64,000 nt of DNA from Streptomyces diastatochromogenes (lineage in GTDB: Bacteria; Actinomycetota; Actinomycetes; Streptomycetales; Streptomycetaceae). The translations under genes and the position numbers were made by a program. Under the pieces are notes generated by a model that saw only the letters and a list, made by a program, of their open reading frames with translations, was not told the DNA's origin and made no database searches. Shown here piece after piece: positions 37,674 through 46,685 of this stretch; the stretch's first letter is position 1; the number at the start of each line of letters is the position of its first letter. The stretch lies in NCBI GenBank assembly GCA_026913215.1, contig JAPTYK010000001.1, forward strand, positions 7,192,001-7,256,000. The letters are read 5' to 3'.

Positions 37674-38084
37674 GTGCAGGACGACGCCATTCCCGAGATC
37701 GCGCGCACGTGGATCGACGACAGGGCCTTCGCGGTGCTCGCGACCGTGAGGTCGGAGGGACAGCCGCACCTCTCGGTGGTGTGGTGCACGACGGACGGGG
37801 ACGAGGTCCTCGTCAGCACGCTGCGCGACCGGATCAAGTACCGGCACCTGTCCCGGGACCCCCGGGCCACGCTGCTGGTGTACCCCCGGGACAACCCGAA
37901 CTCGTACGTCTCGCTGGAAGGCACGGTCGTCCTCCAGGAGGAGGACGCCGCGGAACTCATCCAGAAGCTGTCGATGAGGTACAAGGGCCGCGCCTACCCG
38001 GACGACACCGGCGCCGAACGGGTGACGGTACGGCTGCGGCCCGAGCGCGTCTTCGTCAGGGAGCTTCCGGCGGCAGGCCGGTGA
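37674..38084 (+). CDS. PPOX-class flavin/F420-binding protein
   Basis: 136 aa and intact; split-barrel fold of the pyridoxamine-phosphate-oxidase-like family that in actinobacteria often uses F420H2. FAVLATVRSEGQPHLSVVW, KYRHLSRDPRATLLVYP and the beta strand SYVSLEGTVVL are typical. GTG 37674 follows GAAGGAGAA. Its last 29 bases overlap the convergent Gfo/Idh/MocA gene, so the two transcripts are antisense at their ends. Substrate unknown. Confidence 0.88.
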   Translation: MQDDAIPEIARTWIDDRAFAVLATVRSEGQPHLSVVWCTTDGDEVLVSTLRDRIKYRHLSRDPRATLLVYPRDNPNSYVSLEGTVVLQEEDAAELIQKLSMRYKGRAYPDDTGAERVTVRLRPERVFVRELPAAGR

Positions 38085-39065
38085 CCGGCAGCTGACGGCC
38101 CGAGCGGGCGGCCTCGACGGCGAGGGCGGCGACCAGGGCCGCCGCGTGCGCCTCGCCGAGGCCGGCCGCCACGGGCGGCTTGCCGCTCGCACAGCACTCG
38201 GCGAAGTGCTCGTGCAGGCCGACGAATCCGGCGTCGTCGTCGTCGAGGACCTCGACCCGGGTCTCCGACGCGTCCGCCGCGGCGCTCTCGGTGCGGAAGT
38301 ACCGCTTGTCGAACCGGCCCCGGTCGAACGCCGCCGAGCCCGCCGTGCCCACGATGTCAAGACTGCCGAACGGGATGTGCGCGTCGCTGATCCAGGAACC
38401 CTCGACGGTGCCCACGGCCCCGCTGGAAGCGGAGCAGCACCGTCGCCGCGTCCGCCACCCGGTTGCGGCCCGGATGGGTCATGGCGGTCACGGCGCTGGG
38501 CCGCTCGTCGAGCATCCACATGATCTGGTCGATGCCGTGCACGAGGGACTCCATGATGATGCCGCCGCTGCGGAGTCGTCCCACAGCCAGGCGCCCTCCC
38601 GGTCCCGCAGGCTGTACATGCGGTGGTAGGCGTGGGCGACGGCACCGAACTCGCCCGTCCGGACCCGCTGGTGCAGCGTCCGCAGCTGGGGGACGAACCG
38701 GAAGTGGTAGGGCACCATCACCGTCAGCCCCCGCTCCGCCGCCAGCCGCTCCAGGGCCGGGATGCGCTCCGGGCTCAGCCCCACCGGCTTCTCGATCACG
38801 AGGTGCTTGCCCGCGCGCAGCACCGCCTCGGCGATGTCCAGATGGGTGTCCGGAGGCGTGCAGACGATCACCGCGTCGACGTCCGGATCGGTGAGGGCGT
38901 CGTCGAGGCGGTCCGTCACCCGGGCGAGCCGAAGACGGCGGGCAGGCGGGTGGGCTGCCCGGGTTCGACGACGACACGGACGAGTTCGGACCGCTCGACG
39001 CGGCGCAGGACACGGGCGTGCCGCCCGGCGGACCAGCCGCTTCCGACGATCGCGCAGTGGATCAT
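38056..39065 (-). CDS. Gfo/Idh/MocA-family oxidoreductase (frameshifted)
   Basis: NAD(P)-dependent sugar or cyclitol dehydrogenase of about 335 aa. The N-terminal Rossmann begins MIHCAIVGSGWSAGRHAR, DAVIVCTPPDTH and the signature EKPVGL follow, and the C-terminal domain has GGIIMESLVHGIDQIMWMLDE. Frame changes lie near 38930, 38575 and 38415. ATG 39065 overlaps the transketolase C-half stop (ATGA), so it is the last gene of a six-gene chain. In sugar-type antibiotic clusters such enzymes oxidise a sugar or cyclitol carbon; the substrate is unknown here. Confidence 0.88.
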
Positions 39066-40053
39066 GCCGTTCCTCCTGTGGACGTACCGGAACCGATGAC
39101 GAGGGCTCGGGCGGCGCGGGCGGCGATGAGTTCGGCGGTCAGCCCCGCGCCGTGCAGGAGTGCGCCGTAGTCGCCGGAGCCGGGGACGCCGCGAGATCGC
39201 AGCGCAGGAGCCGGGGGAGCGGCGGGCCCGCGTGCGCCTCCAGGGTGACGAGGGCCTCCGCGAGGGTGGCGGCGAGCGCCCCCGGACCGGTCTGGTCCTC
39301 GCAGGCGAGCACCAGCGCGTACGGCCTGAGCAGCTCGGCGAGCCCGTCGGGCGCCGGGGCGAGCCGGCCGATCTCCAGGGCGGAGGCGGCGATGCCGTAC
39401 CGCTCGCCCAACAGCCGCGCGGCCCGCTGCGCCTGCTCGCACAGGGCGCCCTGGGCGCACAGCAGGACAGGGCCGTCCCGCCGGGCGAGCCACCGTGCCG
39501 GCGCCCAGGCTCCGGCGGTGCCCGCCGGGGGTCGAGCGTGACGGGCCGGCGGACGAGACGGACCCAGCGGGGCCCCGGACGGGCGGCGCAGTACGAGGCC
39601 AGGGCGCGCGCCCCGGCCGCGTCGGAGGGGCGACGATCTCGACGCCCGGCAGGGCGCGTACGAGAGCGGCGTCCTCGGTGGCGTGGTGCTGGGCGCCGTC
39701 GCGCCCGGCGCTCAGCCCGGTCATGCCCGCGAGGACGGTCACGTCGGCCCGGTGCAGGGCGACGAGGAGCGCAGCGGCTCCAGCGCGCGCAGGGACAGGA
39801 ACGACGCGAAGCCCGCGACGACCACGCGCAGCCCGGCCCGTGCCAGGCCGAACGAGGCGGCGACGGCGGTGGCCTCGGCGATGCCCGCGTCGATCACGTG
39901 CCGCGGGTGCAGCCGGGCGAACTCCCCGAGCCGGAAGGAGAGCGTGGCGTCGCAGGTGACGAAGACGAACGGCTCGGGGCGCCGGAGGAGTTCCTCGCAC
40001 AGGGCGCCCGTGAACGCCTCCAACTGGGTCTCGGGCGGGGCCGGGGCGCTCAT
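39062..40053 (-). CDS. Transketolase C-terminal half (TK-C; frameshifted)
   Basis: Pyrimidine-binding plus C-terminal domain half of a split transketolase, about 310-330 aa. FVTCDATLSFRLGEFARLHPRHVIDAGIAEATAVAASFG contains the IAE Glu that activates TPP, read here in parts; VTVLAGMTGLSAGRDGAQHHATEDAALVRALPGVEIVAP is the conserved second block. Frame changes lie near 39790, 39620, 39530 and 39180. The ATG at 40053 overlaps the TPP enzyme stop (ATGA). The matching N-half is two genes upstream, separated by the ALS-like gene. Expected to transfer a two-carbon ketol unit. Confidence 0.85.
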
Positions 40054-41706
40054 CCGCGGCCCGCCCGCCGCTCGGCGTACATCCGGAAGTCGGGCGAGGC
40101 CACGTCCGTCGCGAGGGGCACGTGGAGGAGCGTCGGCCCCTCGGCGACGAGGGCCGACTTGAGGACGGCCTCGAAGGACGCCTCGTCCCGCACCGTGTGG
40201 GCCTGCCAGCCGAACCCCGGGCCACCGCCGTCCAGTCCGTGGGGCGAAGGACGCCACGAGCCGGGGATCTCCCAGGCTGACCGAGGACACCCGGTTGAGC
40301 AGACCGAAGGCGTTGTCGTCGAGGAGGACGAACACCAGACGGGCCCCGGTGCGGACGGCGGTCTCCAGCTCCTGGCAGGCCAGCGCGAACCCGCCGTCGC
40401 CGCCGATGCCGACGACGGTCCGCCCCGGCCGCGCGAGGGCCGCCCCGATCGCCGCGGGCAGCGCGTAGCCGATGCTTCCGCTGCCGCGCGGCGCGATCAC
40501 GGACCGTCCGGCCGTACGGCAGCGGAAGTGGGCTCCCGCCCAGCTGCACGCGCGGGACGCGTCGGCGACGACGGCGGTGTCGTCCGGACACAGCTCGGTC
40601 AGGGCGTGGACGAGGGCGCCCGGCGACGGGCTGATGCCGTCCTGCGGCGGGTCGAGCAGGGCGCCCGTCGTGCCCGTCCAGCGGGGCGCGCCCGCCATCC
40701 GGCCGCGTCCAGCGCCTCGCCCAGGTCGTCCAGGGCCGCCCCGCGTCGGCGTGCAGGGCGTGCCGGGGGTGAGGATCCGGCCGAGCTCCTCCTCGTCGAC
40801 GTCCACCTGGACGCAGACGGCGCCGGGGCCCGGCAGCCGCCCGTACCCCGTGGACTTGTCGCCCGCCTTGCTGCCGATCCACAGCACCACGTCGGCGCGT
40901 TCGGCGAGGGCGTTGGCGGCCGTCGACCCCTTCGCGCCGACGACGCCGATGCTGTGGGGGTCGGTCTCGGCCAGGACGCCCTTGCCGTTGAAGGTGGTGC
41001 CCACGGGGATGCCGAACCGGTCGGTGAAGTCCGCCAGTTGTCCGTACGCCCCGGAGAGCTGCACGCCGCCGCCCGCGACCAGCAGGGGCCGCTCGGCGGC
41101 CATGAGCAGGCGCACCACCTCGGCCACCTCCCGGCGGTCGGGGCGGATCCGGACGGGAGGCGCCCGGCCGCGAGGGCCCTTCGAGGGGACGTCGAGCGGT
41201 CCCTCGCACGGTGCGGCGAGGAGGTCGGACGGCACGTCGAGGTGGACCGGTCCCGGGCGCCCCGAGACCGCGAGGCGGACCGCGCGAGCGGCCAGTTCCG
41301 GCAGCCGGGCCGCGTCCGGCACGGTGAGGGTGGCCTTCACCGCCGGCCGGAACATCTCCTGGTGCCGGCACGCCGCCGTGCTCCACCGGCCCTCCTGCGC
41401 GGCGGGGACGCCACTGGTGAGGGCGACGAGCGGAACGGAACTGTTGAAGGCCTCGTGCAGGGCGGGCAGGAGCAGCGGGGAGCCGATCCCGCCGGGGGCG
41501 TCCACGACCGCGACCCCGCCGGTGAACCTGGCACAGGCGTCCGCCATGTACCCGGCGGCGGTCTCGCTGCGGGCCATCACGTGCCGCACCCCGGCGCGGC
41601 GCACGGCGGCGTACCACGGCAGCGTGGACTCGCCGGGCAGCCCGAAGAACATCTCCACTCCCGCGCCGCGCAGGGCGTGGACCAGTACGTCCGATCCGGT
41701 GCGCAT
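40050..41706 (-). CDS. Acetolactate-synthase-like TPP-dependent enzyme (frameshifted)
   Basis: Three-domain TPP enzyme of about 550 aa. N-terminal domain GVEMFFGLPGESTLPWYAAV with catalytic Glu in ARSETAAGYMAD, central domain KAGDKSTGYG/VCVQVDVDEEELG, and C-terminal TPP motif GDGGFALACQELETAVR...LLDDNAFG. Frame changes lie near 40740 and 40230. ATG 41706 follows GGGAGGAG and shares a base with the previous stop (TGATG). Such enzymes decarboxylate 2-oxo acids and add the acyl anion to another carbonyl. Its place between two transketolase halves is unusual; the substrates are unknown. Confidence 0.88.
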
Positions 41707-42581
41707 CACGAACTCCTCCCGGGAACAGCGGGCCCCGTCACGGGGCGGGCGAGACGGTCGCAGGCCCGCCGCAGGGCCTCGGTCAGGTGCTCCTCCGCAG
41801 CGGCGAGGACGGCGTCGTCGGGAATCCAGCTCATCGGTACGGGGCGCTCCTCCACGGCCGGGACGCCCTTGCCGCGCGTCGTGGCGGCCCACAGCACGGC
41901 CGGACCCGCCGCGGCCCCGAGCAGCGTGCCGATCGCGTCGTCCAGTCGCGCCGCGTCGTGCCCGTCCACGGCGGCGAACGCGGGTGCGGCGGCGCTCAGC
42001 ATCCGCCGGGTGGCGTCGGCCGGGGGACGGCGCCACCGGACTGGTGGCCGTTGGCGTCCACGACGAACAGGACGTTGCGCAGACCGGCGCGGACCGCCCA
42101 CTGGATCCCCTCCAGGGCGATGCCGGACTGGAGTTCGCCGTCGCCCAGGACCACGGCGACGCGCCCCGCGCCGCCGAGCAGCGCGAGCCCTGGGCGAGCC
42201 CGCCGCCGCGGGCACGGCGAGGCCGAGGGACCCGCTCGTCATGCCCGCCGCCGGCAGGAAGGACAGATTGGGGTGCCCCTGGTAGGGGCTGCCCGGAGCG
42301 GCGTAACTCCCGTCCCCCCGCCAGCCGGTGACGGCGGCGTACAGGGCCGGGGCCGCGTGTCCCTTGGACAGGACGAGACGGTCGTGGTCGGGGGTCTCCT
42401 CCCCGGGACCGGCGAGGCGCAGCCGCTCGGCGAGGACCGCCAGGACGTCGGCCACCGAGAGGCAGGAGCCGAGGAAGCCCCAGCGGGAGGCCCGCACGGC
42501 GCGTACCGAGGCCAGCCGGACGCGCAGCGCCCGGACCTCGACGCGGAGCAGGCGCTCCGTGGCGTACGACGGCTCAGGCAT
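41706..42581 (-). CDS. Transketolase N-terminal half (TK-N; frameshifted)
   Basis: TPP-diphosphate-binding half of a split transketolase, about 290 aa. SRWGFLGSCLSVADVLAVL, RLVLSKGHAAPALYAAV, GHPNLSFLPAAGMTSGSLG and, after a frame change near 42195, the TPP motif VVLGDGELQSG with NVLFVVDANG. A second frame change lies near 42020. The ATG at 42581 overlaps the preceding gene's end by 8 bases. Pairs with the C-half at 39062-40053. Confidence 0.87.
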   Translation of the reverse strand: MPEPSYATERLLRVEVRALRVRLASVRAVRASRWGFLGSCLSVADVLAVLAERLRLAGPGEETPDHDRLVLSKGHAAPALYAAVTGWRGDGSYAAPGSPYQGHPNLSFLPAAGMTSGSLGLAVPAAAGSPRARAARRRGARRRGPGRRRTPVRHRPGGDPVGGPRRSAQRPVRRGRQRPPVRWRRPPADATRRMLSAAAPAFAAVDGHDAARLDDAIGTLLGAAAGPAVLWAATTRGKGVPAVEERPVPMSWIPDDAVLAAAEEHLTEALRRACDRLARPVTGPAVPGRSS

Positions 42582-43763
42582 TGGCGGCTCCGTTCCGCTC
42601 GCCGCCGGTCAGATTGACGAGGACCGGCTCCTCGCCCCGGATCTCCCCGCGCGCGGCGAGCTGGGCGGCGCCCGCGAGGGCGGCCGCCGCGGCGAAGCAC
42701 ACGTCGATGCCCTCGTCCTGGGCCAGCCAGCGGCGCGCGTCGATCATCTCGGCGTCGGACACGGCGGCGAAGGAGCCGCCCGTCGCGGTGGTGATGGCGC
42801 GCATGTGCGGATAGGTGTTGGTGGGGTCCCCGCGCAGGATCGCCTTGGCGAGTCCCCGCGGACGGCGCAGGACGTGGTGCGGCAGGATGCGGTCGCTGCC
42901 CTCCCGGGCGGCGTTCCACATGGGGGCGCAGCTGTGCTGCTGCACGCACACGAAGCGGGGCATCCTGCGCAGCCTGCCCATCTCCAGGTACTCGCGGGCG
43001 CCCTTGTGCGCGCCGTAGACCCCATGCCGCTGCTGATGGCCTGCACCACCACCGCCGGCTCCTCGGGCATCTGGTCGTACGCCTCCAGGTAGGCCAGCTT
43101 CAGGCCCTCGCGGCGCGCGGAGTTGAAGAACCCGCCCTCGAAGACCAGACCGTGCGCGTCCGCGTAGGCGCGGCCCGCCTTGGCGGCGCCGACGAAGTCG
43201 TCGTCGACGACGTGCAGGGTGACGCCGGGGTGGTCGGTGTACTGGTGCCGGTCGACGAAGTCGCGTCCCGCGAAGAGGTGGGCCCGCAGGCCCCGGGTGA
43301 AGGGCAGGCCCCAGGCGAAGGAGCTGGAGCTGTTGCCGGTGGAACTGGCCACGAACTCCTCCACCCCCAGCTCCTGGAAGACCGCCAGGACGCAGGCGGC
43401 CATGCGGTCCTTGGTGGTCCGCGTGGCGTTCTCCGTCTCGTCCTTCAGGTAGAGCCGGTCGAGCCCGATGCGCGCGCCGAGCGTCCGGGCGTGCACGCAC
43501 GGGGTGTTGCCGTCCCCGATGTGCAGGACGGACGCGGGCCGGCGCAAGGGGAGCAGGTCGAAGTAGCGGGCTCCCGGGGCGGTCTCGTCCTCGTGGACGG
43601 CCGCCGTCTTCAGGTCGTAGACCGGATCGAGGAGTCCGCCGCAGTCGCAGGACGGTTCGGCGGCGGCGTACGGGCGGCTGCGGCCGCAGCGGACGCAGAC
43701 CGCGTGGACGGACTTCTCGCTCGCCCCGAAGGGCGCGGGAGACCGCCGGAGCGGGCGGGTCAT
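42574..43763 (-). CDS. Threonine-synthase-like PLP enzyme (one frameshift)
   Basis: Fold-type II PLP enzyme of about 396 aa. An N-terminal zinc-ribbon-like segment (CVRCGRS...CDCGG) precedes the core with LYLKDETENATRTTKDRMA, whose Lys should bind PLP, and ASSTGNSSSSFAWGLP. The C-terminal part has ITTATGGSFAAVSDAEMIDARRWL. Similar proteins include threonine synthase and relatives that make cysteate or do beta/gamma replacements. The active-site surroundings differ from housekeeping threonine synthase and no thr genes are nearby, so a specialised reaction is likely. The frame change lies near 43020. ATG 43763 overlaps the upstream stop (ATGA). Confidence 0.85.
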
Positions 43764-45364
43764 GAGTTCTCGCCTCCTTCGGGCGGGCGGACGTCGGCGG
43801 GCGACACGACGTGGAGTCCGCCGCCGGGGACCAGCCCGCGCCGGCGCCCGGTGCGCCGGTCCTCGGACAGCAGGACCACGTTCATGTGGTTCGGCAGATG
43901 GGTGTCGTCGAATCCCAGGACGTGGCCCAGGAGGGTGCCGTCGGCCTCGCGCACCGCGTCCCCGACGCAGAGCAGTCCCGCGCCGAACGCGGCGAAGCCC
44001 AGGTAGGCGACCTCGTCGACCCGGTCGCTGCCGGGCGGCGGCGGGGCCGGGTGGTCATCAGCTCGTGCACGGCGCCCGCGCACACCGCGCGGGTCTGCCA
44101 GCGCTCCAGCCTCATGCCGCGGGTGAGGCGCCGGTGCTCCATGACGGCCACCCAGGTCCCGGTCATCGGGGCGCGCGGCCAGTGCCGGGCGTCGGGCAGA
44201 TCGGGCGCGGGAGCGGTGAGCCGGTGCCGTCGCAGCCCGGCGCCCACCCGCTCGGCGCCCGGACCGTCGTACGCGGGCACGGCCGTCCAGGGAGCGCCGC
44301 CACGGCGGAGCCGGAGACGTACTCACCGGTGGCCGCCGGGGTGCGCCCGATGCCGTGCCACGCCGGATATCGGGCGGCCGCCACCGCGGCGGCCCGGCGC
44401 AGCGCCGCCTCACGGGCGGCTCCAGGACGGTCTCGGGGAACTCCCGGAGCGCGCGGTCACCAGGGCCAGGGGGCCTGTCCGGTCCGTACGGTTCCCAGGG
44501 CGCGGACGAGCTCGTCGGCGGTGAAGGAGACGTGCTCGTCGCGGCCGTACCCGGGTGGGGCGGGGAGGGACGACCGGCTTCGTCGCGGCCGGGCTCGGGC
44601 AGGGCGAGGGACGGGTGATCGGTGAGACAGGTCCGCCCGTTCAGGGCGGAGTGCTCCGCACCCGGGGGCGGGGACCTCGCACGGCCCCGGCAGGCCGCGC
44701 ACCAGGATCCGGTCCGGCGCGCCCTCGGCGGCGGTGAGCTGCACGGCCGACCACGCGACCAGCTCCGCGGCGTGCCCGTACAGCAGGGGCAGGACCGCCC
44801 CGGCGGTCCCGGACCCGTCGTCGAGCAGCAGCGCCGTCCCCGAGGCGGAGCCCACGGCCGCCGCCGCGAGCACCGGACCGTCCTGCGCGGCCACCGCCGC
44901 GAGGAGCGCCTCGGCGAGCCACGCCGGTTCGCGCACGGCCCCGGGTCGTCCCTGGAACCGGCGTACAGCACGGTCCGGGCCGCGGCGTCGGTGACGAAGC
45001 GGTCCCTCCGGCCGGGCATGCGGACGATGCGGAACCGGCCCGAGGCGGCCGGCTCGGCGCGGCCGGTGCGGCCCCGGTGCAGTGCGACCGGCTCGGAGGG
45101 CCGGTCGTCGGGCACGTCGAGCCGGTCGAGCGCGGGCGGGTCGACGAGCGCCGCCAGACAGACGGCGTCCGGCGGCCGGGCGTCGGGTCCGGGCGGGGCG
45201 GCGGGCCCCAGGACCGCGCCGGCGTAGGCGACGACGACGGGGTCGTTGCTCAGCAGTCTGACCCGCCGGGCGCCCACGGAGAGGTCGACGGCGTGGTCGA
45301 GCGGGGCACCGAGCGTCGAAGCGAGGAGTTCGAGGGTGTCACTGTCCTGCGCAGCGGCGGTCAC
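43760..45364 (-). CDS. Unrecognised two-part protein, HPr-kinase-like N-half (frameshifted, about 530 aa)
   Basis: No confident family. The N-half (LELLASTLGAPLDHAV..., then AWLAEALLAAVAAQDGPVLAAAAV, LVAWSAVQLTAAEGAP and GLPGPCEVPAPG) follows the order of HPr-kinase-like domains but replaces the P-loop with DDGSGTAG, so ATP binding is doubtful. The C-half has HWPRAPMTGTWVAVMEHRRL and YLGFAAFGAGLLCVGDAVREAD, HVLGFDDTHLPNHMNVVL, which I cannot place. Frame changes lie near 44945, 44590, 44430, 44300 and 44055. GTG 45364 follows GGAGG. First gene of the overlapping chain. Confidence 0.6.
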   Translation of the reverse strand: MTAAAQDSDTLELLASTLGAPLDHAVDLSVGARRVRLLSNDPVVVAYAGAVLGPAAPPGPDARPPDAVCLAALVDPPALDRLDVPDDRPSEPVALHRGRTGRAEPAASGRFRIVRMPGRRDRFVTDAAARTVLYAGSRDDPGPCANRRGSPRRSSRRWPRRTVRCSRRRPWAPPRGRRCCSTTGPGPPGRSCPCCTGTPRSWSRGRPCSSPPPRARRTGSWCAACRGRARSPPPGAEHSALNGRTCLTDHPSLALPEPGRDEAGRPSPPHPGTAATSTSPSPPTSSSAPWEPYGPDRPPGPGDRALREFPETVLEPPVRRRCAGPPRWRPPDIRRGTASGAPRRPPVSTSPAPPWRRSLDGRARVRRSGRRAGGRRAATAPAHRSRARSARRPALAARPDDRDLGGRHGAPAPHPRHEAGALADPRGVRGRRARADDHPAPPPPGSDRVDEVAYLGFAAFGAGLLCVGDAVREADGTLLGHVLGFDDTHLPNHMNVVLLSEDRRTGRRRGLVPGGGLHVVSPADVRPPEGGENS

Positions 45365-45450
45365 GCGTCCTCCGTTGAGTCGTTCGATGACGTGGGAGTC
45401 GTTCGATGACGTCGTGGGACGGGCACCGGTGACGGCGGTGCCGGCGGGGG

Positions 45451-46545
45451 TCAGGCGAACCAGTCGTCGGGGACCGTGACGCCGAGGCCGGGCGTGGAGG
45501 GCAGGCTCAGGCGGCCGTCGCGGACCTCGAAGCCCCCCTGGGGGCCGTGGTCGGGATCGAGGACGACGAGCGAGAAGTAGTAGTCGCAGCCGTCGGCCAG
45601 GCGGGGCAGGGTGAGCATCTGGTGCAGCGCGGCGGTCGTGCCGAGGCGCGACTCCTCGAACGCCCCGGCGTAGCCGTAGACCCCGGACAGGGCCGCCGCC
45701 GCGGCGATCCGCCCGGTGGCGCCGTAGCCGCCGAGCTTGCCGATCTTGAGGCTGATGAGGTCGTAGCAGCCCTCGTCGAGCAGTCGGCGGGCGTCGGCGG
45801 GCGTACGGCAGCCCTCGTCGGCGCACAGGCGGACGCCCGAGGAGTCCCGCAGACGGCGGAGTGGCTGCGACTGCTCGGGCGGGAAGGGCTGTTCCACGAA
45901 GTCGATCGGGATGTCCGCCACCGCTTCAAGGAGCCGGGGAAGCGTCAGCGGGTCCGCCGTGCAGTTGAAGTCGAGCCGGAGGGTGATGTCGTCGTGGCGG
46001 CCGGCGAGGGAGGCGATCCGGGCCGCGTCCGTGCGCCAGTCCCGTACGCCGGTCTTCACCTTGAAGATCCGGTAGCCCTCCTCGTACCGGGCCCGGACGA
46101 GGTCCGCCTCCTCGGCCGCGTCCTGGGCCGACACGGAGTACGACAGACCGAGATCGGCGCGGCGCGGTCCGCCGAGCAGGGTGTAGACGGGGACGCCGAG
46201 GCTGCGCGCGGCCAGGTCGTAGAGCGCCATTTCCACGGCGCTCTTCGCTCCCGGATTTCCGACGATGGCGGCGTCCACGGCGGCCATGATGCCGTTGAGA
46301 TCCAGAACGTCCCGGCCGATCAGAATCCGGCCGATGACGTTTTCGGCCACCTGGCAGATTCCCTCGGGTGTTTCCGAGGAGAATTGTGCCCAGGTCGCCG
46401 CCTCGCCGTATCCGTGGATCCCCTCGTCGCTCCGGATCCGCAGGAAGGCATTGGTCACCGAATCGATCAGGGAATCGTTCCCCATTTCCTGTTTCTCGCG
46501 GGTGGGAAGGACCCGAACCGTGGCCGAAATATGCTCTATTCGCAC
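45451..46545 (-). CDS. Mandelate-racemase/muconate-lactonising-enzyme family protein (enolase superfamily)
   Basis: 364 aa and intact. N-terminal capping domain then a TIM barrel with FKVKTG (KxK bases), metal ligands Asp in RLDFN, Glu in DFVEQPF and Asp/Glu in CADEGC, and the second base Lys in SLKIGKLGG. This is the MLE subgroup pattern, which includes dipeptide epimerases, cycloisomerases and o-succinylbenzoate synthases. The first codons (ATA, ATT, GAA-rich) are less GC-rich than the rest. GTG 46545 follows AGGGGAC. It is divergent from the carbamoyltransferase and 86 bases upstream of the overlapping chain. Confidence 0.9.
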   Translation of the reverse strand: MRIEHISATVRVLPTREKQEMGNDSLIDSVTNAFLRIRSDEGIHGYGEAATWAQFSSETPEGICQVAENVIGRILIGRDVLDLNGIMAAVDAAIVGNPGAKSAVEMALYDLAARSLGVPVYTLLGGPRRADLGLSYSVSAQDAAEEADLVRARYEEGYRIFKVKTGVRDWRTDAARIASLAGRHDDITLRLDFNCTADPLTLPRLLEAVADIPIDFVEQPFPPEQSQPLRRLRDSSGVRLCADEGCRTPADARRLLDEGCYDLISLKIGKLGGYGATGRIAAAAALSGVYGYAGAFEESRLGTTAALHQMLTLPRLADGCDYYFSLVVLDPDHGPQGGFEVRDGRLSLPSTPGLGVTVPDDWFA

Positions 46546-46563
46546 GTATCGTCCCCTGGTGAG

Positions 46564-46619
46564 ATGTCATGGCATGCGGGGTTGGTGACCTTACGTTCCA
46601 CTCCGACTTCCCCTACGGT
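46564..46619 (+). promoter_or_regulatory. Divergent promoter region of the candidate cluster
   Basis: ATGTCATGGCAT (46564-46575) is an imperfect palindrome. TTACGT (46591-46596) and TACGGT (46614-46619) are 17 bases apart and could be -35/-10 elements for the carbamoyltransferase, whose start is 67 bases beyond. The 140-base spacer is AT-richer than the window average. Confidence 0.4.
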
Positions 46620-46685
46620 AGAACGGCCCACGGCTCACTGGAAGGGCGCACCGAAAGAGCGCACGGTAGGCACGAAGGGGAGCGC

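Noticed and set aside
39160..42285. Very long plus-strand open frame (over 1000 codons) opposite the TPP and transketolase genes
   Set aside because: It is the GC-rich shadow of real minus-strand genes, made of Arg/Gly/Pro-rich low-complexity residues with no family motifs.
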